Source of the DNA: JBLHKS01 sp047620505
Lineage (GTDB): Bacteria; Verrucomicrobiota; Verrucomicrobiia; Verrucomicrobiales; DEV007
Reading direction: 5' to 3'
Length of the DNA stretch: 29,984 nucleotides
Assembly: GCA_047620505.1 (NCBI GenBank)
Contig: JBLHKS010000073.1
Location: 1-29,984 of the forward strand
How positions within the stretch are numbered: position 1 is the stretch's first letter; every line of letters begins with the position of its first letter. Of this stretch, positions 1-7,358 are shown in pieces. The notes under the pieces were generated by a model that was not told where the DNA came from, did not search any database, and was given only the letters and a program-made list of their open reading frames with translations. Made by a program: the position numbers and the translations under genes.

Positions 1-1982
1 TGCACCTGATCGATCGGATGGGCGACGAGATCGCGAATGACGTCGAAACCGATTTCGCCGAGCTTGCCTGAGGCGATGATCAGAAGCGTTTCGCGGACCT
101 GACGCGCGATCTGTGCCGAAAACTCGGCCTCTGCGGAAAGTGAGATCAGCGCGGCGACGACTCGCGGCAAAATCGTCTCAATCTGGGTTTGCGAAAGGAG
201 CATCCCGCTCAGCTGATCGCGAACGCCCATGTGGACGTGCGGGTGAGGGATGAAGAGGAGACTGGTCAGGAAATCTGGATCTCCAGTGAGGAGATGCGAG
301 GTCGAGCGGATCCATTCCAGCGCCAGGTCCTGAGCTTCCGAGAGCGGGCAGGTTGCCAGGGCAAGAATGAGCGTTTTGTCAGGATTCGCCGGGTCCCAGG
401 CTTCACGAGCGAGGTCAAGGCCGAGGCGCTGGGTTACCGCGTATCGCTGGCCGACAAGCGCGATGATAAAATCGATCGTTACGCTCTTTTTGAAGGCCGG
501 ATTGGCTCGCCAAACTTTTACGGCGAATTCGTGGACCTGTCCGCAGCGGCTGATTCGAAGAAGGTGCTCGATCGCGTCCGGAGCTTGATCCCAGAGATGT
601 GGGAAAGCCTCTTCGCGATCCTGCGGCGCGGGTTTGCCCGGCTGGTAGGGAGGGACGCAGTGCCAGTGCGACGCGCCGGTTATCAAATCGTAGCGCGCGC
701 TGTTGTCAAAGAGCAGAAAGTTGAAGCCGAGGGCGCTGGCGCGGTCCTCAAAATGCCAGGTTGTCTGCGTGGAGCGCCGCGTCTGGTGGTCCCAGCCGTA
801 GCGGTTTTCGCTCTGCGCGCCGATGCTGTCGACATCGTCGTCGAAGGCGATCAGCACGCCGGTGGCGAGCGGAATGAAGCTGGCCGGATCGCTGATTTCG
901 CCGGCTCGACGCAGGGTTTTGATTATCCGACGACGAAAGTAAGCGCGAGTTGTCGAGGAGTAGCCCCATTTTGAATCGGGCTTCGAGACCGCATCAGAAA
1001 CGTTGACGTTTTTGCGTGTTTCTTCATCCCAAACGTAGCCCCAACTCTTGTTGAACCCGGCCTGCGATCTCTCGAATCGGTAGGCCATCAGTCCGTAGAT
1101 TTCGGCGTCGAGTCGCAACTCGGAGGCTTTGAAAATGTGGCGCAACGCCCGAAACCAGGGGGCTTTGAACGGGATCGTTTTGATCGTTTCGTAAACCGCT
1201 TCGCGCGCTGCGGGATCGGCTGAGCCGACGAGGTAAAGCTGGTAGAGCGGCTCGTGGGGCGGGGGACCGGTTTGAAGCGAATTTTGCAAGGCGCCGCCGA
1301 TTTCTGCCCCGTCGTTGGTTTCCAGTGCGGCTTGGATTTCCGTCGGCTGCTGCTGGCGGACTTGATTGAGAAAATCTTCGCGCTCAGAGCCCTGGAGACA
1401 GCGCGCGAGGCCTTCGCCAGCGATTCGCCGGACTTTTTCCGATTTCGAGGCGTGAAGCTCGCGGAGTTTGCCGACGGCTGCCGGATTCGCGCATCGCGCA
1501 AGCGTCCAGGCAAGCGAGTAGTCGCTCATTTCCCCTTTGCCGCTGAGCTGAATCAGATCCTGAACGGAATCGCCGAGAGTCAGCTCGCCTGCCCGCCAGA
1601 TGATCCGCGAGAGCGCCCAATTTCGAGGAGTTTGCCCAGCAGCTGCTGCGCGAAGATGGGCCCGAACCCGGTCGCGCCGCGGATCGCTCTTTGGAAGGGG
1701 CGGGGGAGTCGCGGCAACCGGTTCAGGGGGCGGAGCAGCCTTCGATGCATCGCGATAGCCCTTCGACAACTTGCTGTTGACGAGCCGATCGAAAATCAGG
1801 TCCGCTTTTTCGCGGCTTTCCGGAAAAGGCGTTTTCGTTCCGTCCTGAAGCCGGGCCCCGCGCCTGCCGTAGCGAAAATTGACGACGAATTCGCCTTCGC
1901 CACCCTCACAAAGGTCAACTTCGTAGACCTTGTCTGAGGTGTCTTCTTGGAAAAGGAGTTGGACTTGTTTAACGAGCCTCAC
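1..1982 (-). CDS. WGR-domain, MolR/YehI-like protein (partial, C-terminus beyond left edge)
   Basis: An unbroken minus-strand frame of about 660 codons enters from the left edge without reaching a stop. It begins VRLVKQVQLLFQEDTSDKVYEV, which matches how this WGR subfamily usually starts, so the GTG at 1980-1982 is the chosen start although no clear Shine-Dalgarno precedes it. The WGR domain spans about residues 15-80, with YGRRG where the family name has WGR. A Pro-rich linker follows, then alpha-helical, HEAT-like sequence. Around residues 312-350 are FNKSWGYVWDEETRKN and, later, YFRRRIIKTLRRAGE, both reminiscent of MolR/YehI-type proteins. WGR domains in PARPs and related proteins are thought to bind nucleic acid; the function of this bacterial group is unclear. 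It is divergent from the gene at 2145 across a 162-bp gap. The missing C-terminus leaves the full architecture open. Confidence 0.85.
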   Translation of the reverse strand, partial: MRLVKQVQLLFQEDTSDKVYEVDLCEGGEGEFVVNFRYGRRGARLQDGTKTPFPESREKADLIFDRLVNSKLSKGYRDASKAAPPPEPVAATPPPLPKSDPRRDRVRAHLRAAAAGQTPRNWALSRIIWRAGELTLGDSVQDLIQLSGKGEMSDYSLAWTLARCANPAAVGKLRELHASKSEKVRRIAGEGLARCLQGSEREDFLNQVRQQQPTEIQAALETNDGAEIGGALQNSLQTGPPPHEPLYQLYLVGSADPAAREAVYETIKTIPFKAPWFRALRHIFKASELRLDAEIYGLMAYRFERSQAGFNKSWGYVWDEETRKNVNVSDAVSKPDSKWGYSSTTRAYFRRRIIKTLRRAGEISDPASFIPLATGVLIAFDDDVDSIGAQSENRYGWDHQTRRSTQTTWHFEDRASALGFNFLLFDNSARYDLITGASHWHCVPPYQPGKPAPQDREEAFPHLWDQAPDAIEHLLRISRCGQVHEFAVKVWRANPAFKKSVTIDFIIALVGQRYAVTQRLGLDLAREAWDPANPDKTLILALATCPLSEAQDLALEWIRSTSHLLTGDPDFLTSLLFIPHPHVHMGVRDQLSGMLLSQTQIETILPRVVAALISLSAEAEFSAQIARQVRETLLIIASGKLGEIGFDVIRDLVAHPIDQV
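1637..1648. repeat. 12-base palindrome CAGCAGCTGCTG
   Basis: Perfect 12-base copy of the dispersed palindrome, inside the WGR gene. On the minus strand it is read in the Ala frame (RAAAAG) within the variable linker after the WGR domain. Confidence 0.9.
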
Positions 1983-2144
1983 AGATGCAGAAAGAGGTCT
2001 AGCGAAGAGGCGAGCGGCTGGCAAGGCGAAAAGATCCGAAGTTCGAAATTCGGTTTTTGCGCGTCTGCCCCAGACGTTCGTTGAAATTTTCGTTTGTCCG
2101 GCTTTACTGAGCGTTCACTGCCGCTACACACGAAGACTTGATTT

Positions 2145-4856
2145 ATGATTACGCTTTTGCTCGACGAAAATGGGGATGACCGGAGGAAGCTCGCGGACGC
2201 AATTGTAGACCACTTTGATTGCATGCTTTACGCGTGCGAATCGCAGGAAGAGGCGCTGAAAAATGCCGGAGCGCTGAAGGAGTTGAACCTGCTCATCGCA
2301 GAAACTCAGGAGGGCAAAGTCGATGCGGTTCTGGAGATGCGGGATGCGCTCAAGAAGGATTTTCCGGATTTGATGGTGATTCTGCTCACGAAGATCGATC
2401 TCACGAATTGGTACGACAAGCTGAGCAAGCACGAGGGGGTTTTCTACAAGCCGCTGAAAGAGAAGGACATGGAGAAAATGTTCAGCTGGCTTGGGAAGGT
2501 TTTCCCAGAAGCGGTCAAGGGGGAGAACACAGCAGCTGCTGGCAGTCCGAAGCCGACACAGCCGAAGGATTTGGCTGAGGCCGCGCCGAAACCGCCGCCG
2601 AGCCGGCCGATGAAGAAGGAGTCGCCGAAATCCGCCGCGCCAATCGGAGTGGGTGAGGAGTTGGGCGATTATGAGATTTTGGAATACATGGGGCCGGGCT
2701 CCAAGTCGCACGGTTTCATCGCGTTGCAGAAGTCGGTGGATCGTAAAGTCGGGCTTCGGCTGTTGCGAAACGACGTCGCGAACAAGGACACGGCACGGGA
2801 TCGATTTGTTTCAGACGCGAAGGCCCAGGCTTCGGTTAGGAACAAGCACATCGCTTCGGTTTTTGAGCTGAGCGAAGACGATCCGGAAAAAGTTTATTTC
2901 ACGCAGGAATTGATCGAAGGCCGCGCGGTGGAGTCGTACATCCGGCATGGAGAAGGGCTTCGCGAGGAGGTTCTTTTGGGGCTTCTCAAGGATTGCGCGG
3001 AAGCTTACAAATATCTTTACGATAACGAGCTTCCGTTCCAGAGAATCGAGTCGGAGCACATTTATCGGACGGAGGACGGCTCGATTCGCGTTGCGAACAC
3101 GGTCGAGGTCGATCCGAATCAGCGGCGGTTGACCCAGTCGGAGCAGATTTTGCGCCTGGCCGAGATCGTCAGCCAACTGATGGATTCGGAGACGAAGGAA
3201 AACGAGACTTTGCCGACGTTGTTCGGCGAAATGAGCGATCCTGAGGGCGACGACGGGATCGAAACCTGGGAAGATCTGTTAACCGAGATCAAGTACATCG
3301 AGAAGCAGTGGAAGGAAATGAGCGGCGAGCTGACGCCGCGAAAAGCCGCGATTTACACGGCGATCACGATCGCCACGATTGTCGCGATCATCGCGCTCAT
3401 CATGGGAGTTTTCGCGCTCTTTAAGAAGGCAAGTCAGTCGGGTGAACGGCCTCACGACTTCATGATTCGGATTCCGGCCGGCGATTTCATCTACCAGCAC
3501 GGGGAGACGAAGACTTTGCCGGAGTTTTACATCGATCAGTTCGAGGTCACCATCGGGCAGTACGCCAAATTCCTTGAGCATCTCGAGGCGGATCCAAGCA
3601 AAAAGACCGCTTACGACCATCCTGATCAGCCGGAATACAAGAAAGACGCTCACGAGCCGGTCAGCTGGAAATCCTACTACGAAGCGGCCCTGTACAGCAA
3701 CGAATGGACTTTTTACGAGCTGAACGAAAAAGACGAGCAGGTTAAAGTGGAAGTGGAGATCGACCTGAACTTTCCAGTGGTGTTGGTCGATTGGTGGGAC
3801 GCATATGCTTATGCTCGTTGGAAAGGCCGGAGGCTGCCGTCCGAGGAAGAGTGGGAACGGGCAGCGCGCGGCAGAACCGGTCGGCTCTACCCCTGGGGAA
3901 ATGAGCTGCTTTACGCCAATTTGAACGCTGGAAAAGACTACCCGCCTTACCTCGCCTCGGGGAAGGCGAGTGAACCCGAGGAATCGCCGACTGAGAAAGC
4001 TCCCGAAGCACCGGCTCCTGCCGATAGCCCGGCACCGGAACCCGAGATGGCTGACGGAGGCTTGGCCGACGGAGCGATGGCGGACGGAGCCCCGAAAATG
4101 GCGGCTGGCGAACCTGAAATGGCGGCTGGCGAACCTGAAATGGCGGCTGGCGAACCTGAAATGGCGGCTGGCGAACCTGAAATGGCAGACGGGGCGACCG
4201 AACCTGCTGCCGCTGATGGCGAGATGAAAGAAGGCGACGACGCGGTGGCCGAAGGCGGCGAAGAGCCAGCAGCTGCTGATGACGAGCCCGTCGAAGACCG
4301 TGTCGACAATTTTCCTTACTGGGCACCGGTCGACGGGATCGAAGGCGACCGGGCGCAGCTTGGCGTGATGGGGCTTGCTGGAAATGTTCGCGAATGGACT
4401 TCGACCTGGGTTGACAAGCAGCCCTCCGGCTCTGTCCCGGTTCTCTGCGGCGCTTCCTTTGCGGATCCCGATAATCTTGAGGTGACGACTCGACGCTTTC
4501 CGTTCGAGGACGCGGGCGAGAGTAAAATCTACATCGGTTTTCGGACGGCCAGTTCGGTCGATCCCAAAGTCGGCCCTGACCCTTCTGTTGTGCCAGAGCC
4601 AGCGGACGAGACGCCGGCGGCTGACGGTGCTGATGGCGGAAACGATGCGGCACCGGCCCCTGGGGCTGAGCCAGCTCCTGCGGACGATCCGTTCGGGACC
4701 GCGCCAGCTGCTCCCGCGGCTGAGCCGGCTGCTGAGGACAATCCGTTCGGGGCCGCACCAGCTGCTCCTGCGGCTGAGCCAGCTCCTGAGGACAATCCGT
4801 TCGGGGATGCACCAGCTGCTCCTGCGGCTGACGCACCGGCCGAAGATCCGTTTTAA
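2145..4856 (+). CDS. Receiver-like / pseudokinase / membrane-anchored FGE-like fusion protein
   Basis: 903 aa in several parts. Residues 1-122 resemble a response-regulator receiver: LLLDENGDDRR at the N-terminus and FYKPLK with the conserved Lys near 102. The phospho-acceptor position reads LLIAETQ, so no Asp is present. Residues 175-390 resemble a Ser/Thr kinase (GDYEILEYMGPGS, then QELIEGRAVESYI) but lack the VAIK lysine, HRD and DFG motifs. A single membrane segment lies at 402-426. From about 438 comes an FGE/SUMF1-like fold: MIRIPAGDF, FEVTIGQYAKF, GRRLPSEEEWERAARG, LYPWGNE, GLAGNVREW and a final GFR. The usual GGS-type core reads LCGASF and the catalytic cysteine pair is not evident. 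The FGE fold is interrupted by an acidic Pro/Ala/Glu-rich insert of about 110 residues and followed by a repeat tail. A structural or sensing role is more likely than catalysis; this is inference. Confidence 0.88.
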   Translation: MITLLLDENGDDRRKLADAIVDHFDCMLYACESQEEALKNAGALKELNLLIAETQEGKVDAVLEMRDALKKDFPDLMVILLTKIDLTNWYDKLSKHEGVFYKPLKEKDMEKMFSWLGKVFPEAVKGENTAAAGSPKPTQPKDLAEAAPKPPPSRPMKKESPKSAAPIGVGEELGDYEILEYMGPGSKSHGFIALQKSVDRKVGLRLLRNDVANKDTARDRFVSDAKAQASVRNKHIASVFELSEDDPEKVYFTQELIEGRAVESYIRHGEGLREEVLLGLLKDCAEAYKYLYDNELPFQRIESEHIYRTEDGSIRVANTVEVDPNQRRLTQSEQILRLAEIVSQLMDSETKENETLPTLFGEMSDPEGDDGIETWEDLLTEIKYIEKQWKEMSGELTPRKAAIYTAITIATIVAIIALIMGVFALFKKASQSGERPHDFMIRIPAGDFIYQHGETKTLPEFYIDQFEVTIGQYAKFLEHLEADPSKKTAYDHPDQPEYKKDAHEPVSWKSYYEAALYSNEWTFYELNEKDEQVKVEVEIDLNFPVVLVDWWDAYAYARWKGRRLPSEEEWERAARGRTGRLYPWGNELLYANLNAGKDYPPYLASGKASEPEESPTEKAPEAPAPADSPAPEPEMADGGLADGAMADGAPKMAAGEPEMAAGEPEMAAGEPEMAAGEPEMADGATEPAAADGEMKEGDDAVAEGGEEPAAADDEPVEDRVDNFPYWAPVDGIEGDRAQLGVMGLAGNVREWTSTWVDKQPSGSVPVLCGASFADPDNLEVTTRRFPFEDAGESKIYIGFRTASSVDPKVGPDPSVVPEPADETPAADGADGGNDAAPAPGAEPAPADDPFGTAPAAPAAEPAAEDNPFGAAPAAPAAEPAPEDNPFGDAPAAPAADAPAEDPF
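2530..2541. repeat. 12-base palindrome CAGCAGCTGCTG
   Basis: Perfect copy read as TAAAG in the linker between the receiver-like and pseudokinase parts. Confidence 0.9.
4098..4181 (+). repeat. Four perfect 21-bp tandem repeats (MAAGEPE)
   Basis: Four identical 21-bp units start at 4098, 4119, 4140 and 4161, each coding MAAGEPE. A related MADGATE unit follows. They lie in the acidic insert that splits the FGE-like domain. Identity at the DNA level points to recent slippage or unequal exchange, so copy number may vary between strains. Confidence 0.95.
4267..4278. repeat. 12-base palindrome CAGCAGCTGCTG
   Basis: Perfect copy read as PAAAD in the acidic insert of the FGE-like protein. Confidence 0.9.
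4683..4844 (+). repeat. Three imperfect 54-bp tandem repeats at the C-terminus
   Basis: Three 54-bp units begin at 4683, 4737 and 4791. Each codes an 18-residue D(D/N)PFG-x-APAAPAAEPA-type unit, and a final EDPF closes the protein. The tail is low-complexity, acidic and Pro/Ala-rich. It is probably a flexible extracytoplasmic extension. Confidence 0.9.
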
Positions 4857-4860
4857 GCCG

Positions 4861-4880
4861 GGAATCAAAATCGCGATTCC
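4861..4880 (+). terminator. Weak hairpin after the FGE-like gene
   Basis: GGAATC (4861-4866) pairs with GATTCC (4875-4880) around an 8-base loop, four bases after the stop codon. There is no proper T-tract, so intrinsic termination is uncertain. Confidence 0.3.
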
Positions 4881-4951
4881 GCTTTCATCCAGCTTCGTTT
4901 CGGGTTAGAACTTTCGGCTTCTGATCCGTAAATTCAAACTCCGTTCCGACG

Positions 4952-5896
4952 ATGAAAGCTCTCCACACGATCCTGCTTACCCTTGCCGGGTTGGCGTTTT
5001 TTACGCAAAACTCCGAGGCTCAAATCAACGTCAAACTCGAGGCGACCAAGCGAACTTACGTCGCCCACGAGCCGATTGAAGTCGTGCTTTCGATCACAAA
5101 CCGTGCTGGTCGCGACGTGATTCTCGGCCCGCCGACCAATGAGTTGGGTCAAAAGACCGGAACGTCCTGGCTTCGATTCGATATCCACAACAACAACGGG
5201 CACCTCGTCAGTCCGAAAAGAAACGCCGTTTACGAACCGGTCGTCATTCCGGCAGGCCAAACGCTTCAGCGGAAATTCGCCATCAATCAGACCCACCCGA
5301 TGAGCCAGCAGGGTGTCTATCGAGTGACCGCGAGCGCCTATTTTCCTAACCTGAAACGCTATTTCCGCACCGCCGAGCTTAATGTTAACGTTTCTGATGG
5401 CCGGGAAATCTGGCGGCAGGTCGTTGGCGTCCCAGCTGGCTACTCGGGCGAAGGATCGTATCGCCGATACACGCTGATGACTTTTTCGAGCGGGGCGAAA
5501 AAGGAGCTCTATTTTCGAATTCACGACGAAAAATCAGGAGCCGTCCGCGCCACTTATTCGCTTGGCGCTGTGATTCTCGTCCGCAACCCGGAGGCGCGAA
5601 TCGATCAGAGCAATCGCTTGCACGTTCTTCACATGATCGCGCCGAGAACCTACGCTCACACCGTTCTTCAAGTGGACGGAAAAATCGCCAGTCGCGACAT
5701 TTATCGTGAAGACGCGCGGCGTCCGCAGCTCGCCCCTTCAGGCGTTGGCGACGTCGTCGTGGTCAACGGAGTTCCCGAGTCCGAAGCCAACGCCAGTCCG
5801 CTTGACGCCGATATTCGCCGGCTCTCCGAACGACCCAAAGGCTTGCCGCGCATCAATCGCGATACTGGAATGCCGATCGTCGAGAACGGCGGTTAG
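4952..5896 (+). CDS. Secreted protein of unknown function
   Basis: 314 aa. MKALHTILLTLAGLAFFTQNSEAQ is a good Sec signal peptide with likely cleavage after SEA. The mature part opens with INVKLEATKRTYVAHEPIEVVLSITNRAG, which reads like an immunoglobulin-like beta-sandwich of the kind used in secreted proteins to describe how other factors act. A second half (about 165-265) looks beta-rich and contains YRRYTLMTFSSGAKKELYFRIHD. No catalytic motif or membrane anchor was recognised. It begins 95 bp after the FGE-like gene and could share its transcript. Its stop overlaps the convergent dcd stop by a few bases. The exact family was not recognised. Confidence 0.8.
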   Translation: MKALHTILLTLAGLAFFTQNSEAQINVKLEATKRTYVAHEPIEVVLSITNRAGRDVILGPPTNELGQKTGTSWLRFDIHNNNGHLVSPKRNAVYEPVVIPAGQTLQRKFAINQTHPMSQQGVYRVTASAYFPNLKRYFRTAELNVNVSDGREIWRQVVGVPAGYSGEGSYRRYTLMTFSSGAKKELYFRIHDEKSGAVRATYSLGAVILVRNPEARIDQSNRLHVLHMIAPRTYAHTVLQVDGKIASRDIYREDARRPQLAPSGVGDVVVVNGVPESEANASPLDADIRRLSERPKGLPRINRDTGMPIVENGG

Positions 5897-6429
5897 AACT
5901 GGTTTTTCCACATCATCGATTCCTTGGGACGGTCAGATCGATCGTTGTACTTCGCCGATTTCTTATCCGCGTACGAGATCTCGACATCGCCTTCGACCTT
6001 GAAATAAATCAATTGGCCGATCGGCATTCCGGCGTAAACCCGGACCGGCTGCTTCACCGAGATTTCAAGCGTCCAATAATTGCAGAAACCCACGTCGCCT
6101 TTCCCGGCTGTAGCGTGAATGTCGATTCCAAGCCGGCCCACGCTCGATTTTCCCTCGAGAAACGGCACCGTCGTGTGAGTTTCCGTGTACTCCTCGGTGA
6201 TCCCGAGATAATTGATCCCTGGCTCAAGCACAAACCCCTCGGCCGGGATCTCAAAATGCTCGATCTTGTTGTGTGCCTTGGCATCGAGAACCCGCTCGCG
6301 GTAGGTCGCGAGATTTTTCCCGAGGTGGACGTCGTAACTGTTCGTGCCGAGGCAACTGCGATCGTAGGGCTCAACCACGATGGTGCCGGCTTCGATAGCT
6401 TGAAGAATTGCCTTGTCGGATAGGATCAT
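5893..6429 (-). CDS. dcd: dCTP deaminase
   Basis: 178 aa, close to the usual family length. It deaminates dCTP to dUTP, supplying dUMP for thymidylate synthesis in the cytoplasm. MILSDKAI is the standard N-terminus. EGKSSVGRLGI (about 92-102) carries the conserved Ser/Arg substrate-binding residues. NYWTLEISV places the catalytic Glu at about 122, followed by the family signature VRVYAGMPIGQLIYF. Whether this is the mono-functional enzyme or the bifunctional deaminase/dUTPase type cannot be settled by eye. The gene is the last of a minus-strand run, 80 bp after fdhD, and its TAA overlaps the TAG of the convergent secreted-protein gene. Confidence 0.95.
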   Translation of the reverse strand: MILSDKAILQAIEAGTIVVEPYDRSCLGTNSYDVHLGKNLATYRERVLDAKAHNKIEHFEIPAEGFVLEPGINYLGITEEYTETHTTVPFLEGKSSVGRLGIDIHATAGKGDVGFCNYWTLEISVKQPVRVYAGMPIGQLIYFKVEGDVEISYADKKSAKYNDRSDRPKESMMWKNQF

Positions 6430-6509
6430 GTCAGGATTTCAGAGGGCCGGGATGGTGGATCAAACGCGTGGCGGAAGCAAAAAAAGAAACTCGAAATTCG
6501 AATCGAAAT

Positions 6510-7337
6510 TTACGATCCAGATTCTCGGATTTTCTCTGCGTTTGCGTAGACGTTGAATCCGTTAGGCCGAAGAAAACCCACCAGCGTCTGCCCGGATTCC
6601 TCGGCAAACTCAACCGCCAGACTGCTCGGCGCAGAAATTCCGGCGACGACTGGGATTCCGCCTGCCAACGCTTTTTGCATCAGCTCGAATGAGATTCGTC
6701 CGCTAACCAGAAGAATCCGATCGCTCAGTAGCAGCTGCTGGTTCAAAATCGAGGAGCCGATCACTTTGTCCAAGGCGTTGTGACGTCCGACGTCCTCGCG
6801 AAGCAGCTCCATCTGGCCTGTCGAATCAAACAGAGCGCTCGCGTGAAGTCCGCCGGTTTGCCCGAAGTTTTCCTGCGCGCTTCTCAGTTTGTCAGGAAGG
6901 CCTAGCAACACCTCCGAACTCACACGGAGGCCCGATTCCACAGATGGAAAATTCACGAAAACCGATTCGATCGTCGCCTTTCCGCAAATTCCGCAACTCG
7001 ACGCGCTGAACACGTGGCGAGTCAATTTTTCCAGCAGCTGCGGGTCTGGATTCCGCAAAAGCACCTCGATAACGTTCCCTTCAGCCGCTCCTTCGGCGCT
7101 CTGACAGGGAGAAATCTCGAAAAAATCATCCGCGCTTTCAACCACGCCCTCGGTCCGCAAAAATCCGGCGACCAGCTCCTGATCGTGGCCTGGCGTCCGC
7201 ATAACCACGGCGACGCTCTTGCCTTCGACACGAATTTCCAGCGGCTCTTCCACCGCGAGCACGTCAGCCTGCTTCTGATGCTCGCCCGAAGCGGAAATCC
7301 GCGTTTTTTGGACTCGTCTTACCCCTTGATCTTCCAT
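6510..7337 (-). CDS. fdhD: FdhD, sulfur-transfer protein for formate dehydrogenase
   Basis: 275 aa. FdhD passes sulfur from a cysteine desulfurase to the molybdenum cofactor of formate dehydrogenase. The CxxC pair needed for this is present as SSCGICGK, with Cys near 115 and 118. Also visible are RTPGHDQELVAGFL, REDVGRHNALDKVIG and SGRISFELMQKALAGGIPVVAGISAPSSLAV, the family's diagnostic C-terminal block. No formate dehydrogenase or MoCo gene lies in the window, so its client is elsewhere. It follows the metallopeptidase gene by 21 bp and precedes dcd by 80 bp on the minus strand. Confidence 0.96.
   Translation of the reverse strand: MEDQGVRRVQKTRISASGEHQKQADVLAVEEPLEIRVEGKSVAVVMRTPGHDQELVAGFLRTEGVVESADDFFEISPCQSAEGAAEGNVIEVLLRNPDPQLLEKLTRHVFSASSCGICGKATIESVFVNFPSVESGLRVSSEVLLGLPDKLRSAQENFGQTGGLHASALFDSTGQMELLREDVGRHNALDKVIGSSILNQQLLLSDRILLVSGRISFELMQKALAGGIPVVAGISAPSSLAVEFAEESGQTLVGFLRPNGFNVYANAEKIRESGS
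6730..6739. repeat. 10-base palindrome AGCAGCTGCT
   Basis: Perfect 10-base copy in fdhD read as QQLL (NQQLLLSD). One outer base departs from the 12-base form. Confidence 0.85.
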
Positions 7338-7358
7338 CGCAAGCGGAACTCTTCAGGC

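Noticed and set aside
189..1937. Two plus-strand open frames (189-974 and 1254-1937)
   Set aside because: They are shadows of the long minus-strand WGR gene, whose protein is recognisable; the plus-strand translations are Arg/Ser-rich with no family features.
3279..4868. A 529-codon minus-strand open frame
   Set aside because: It lies antisense to the receiver/pseudokinase/FGE-like gene. Its translation is repetitive and Arg/Phe/His-rich because it mirrors the tandem repeats.
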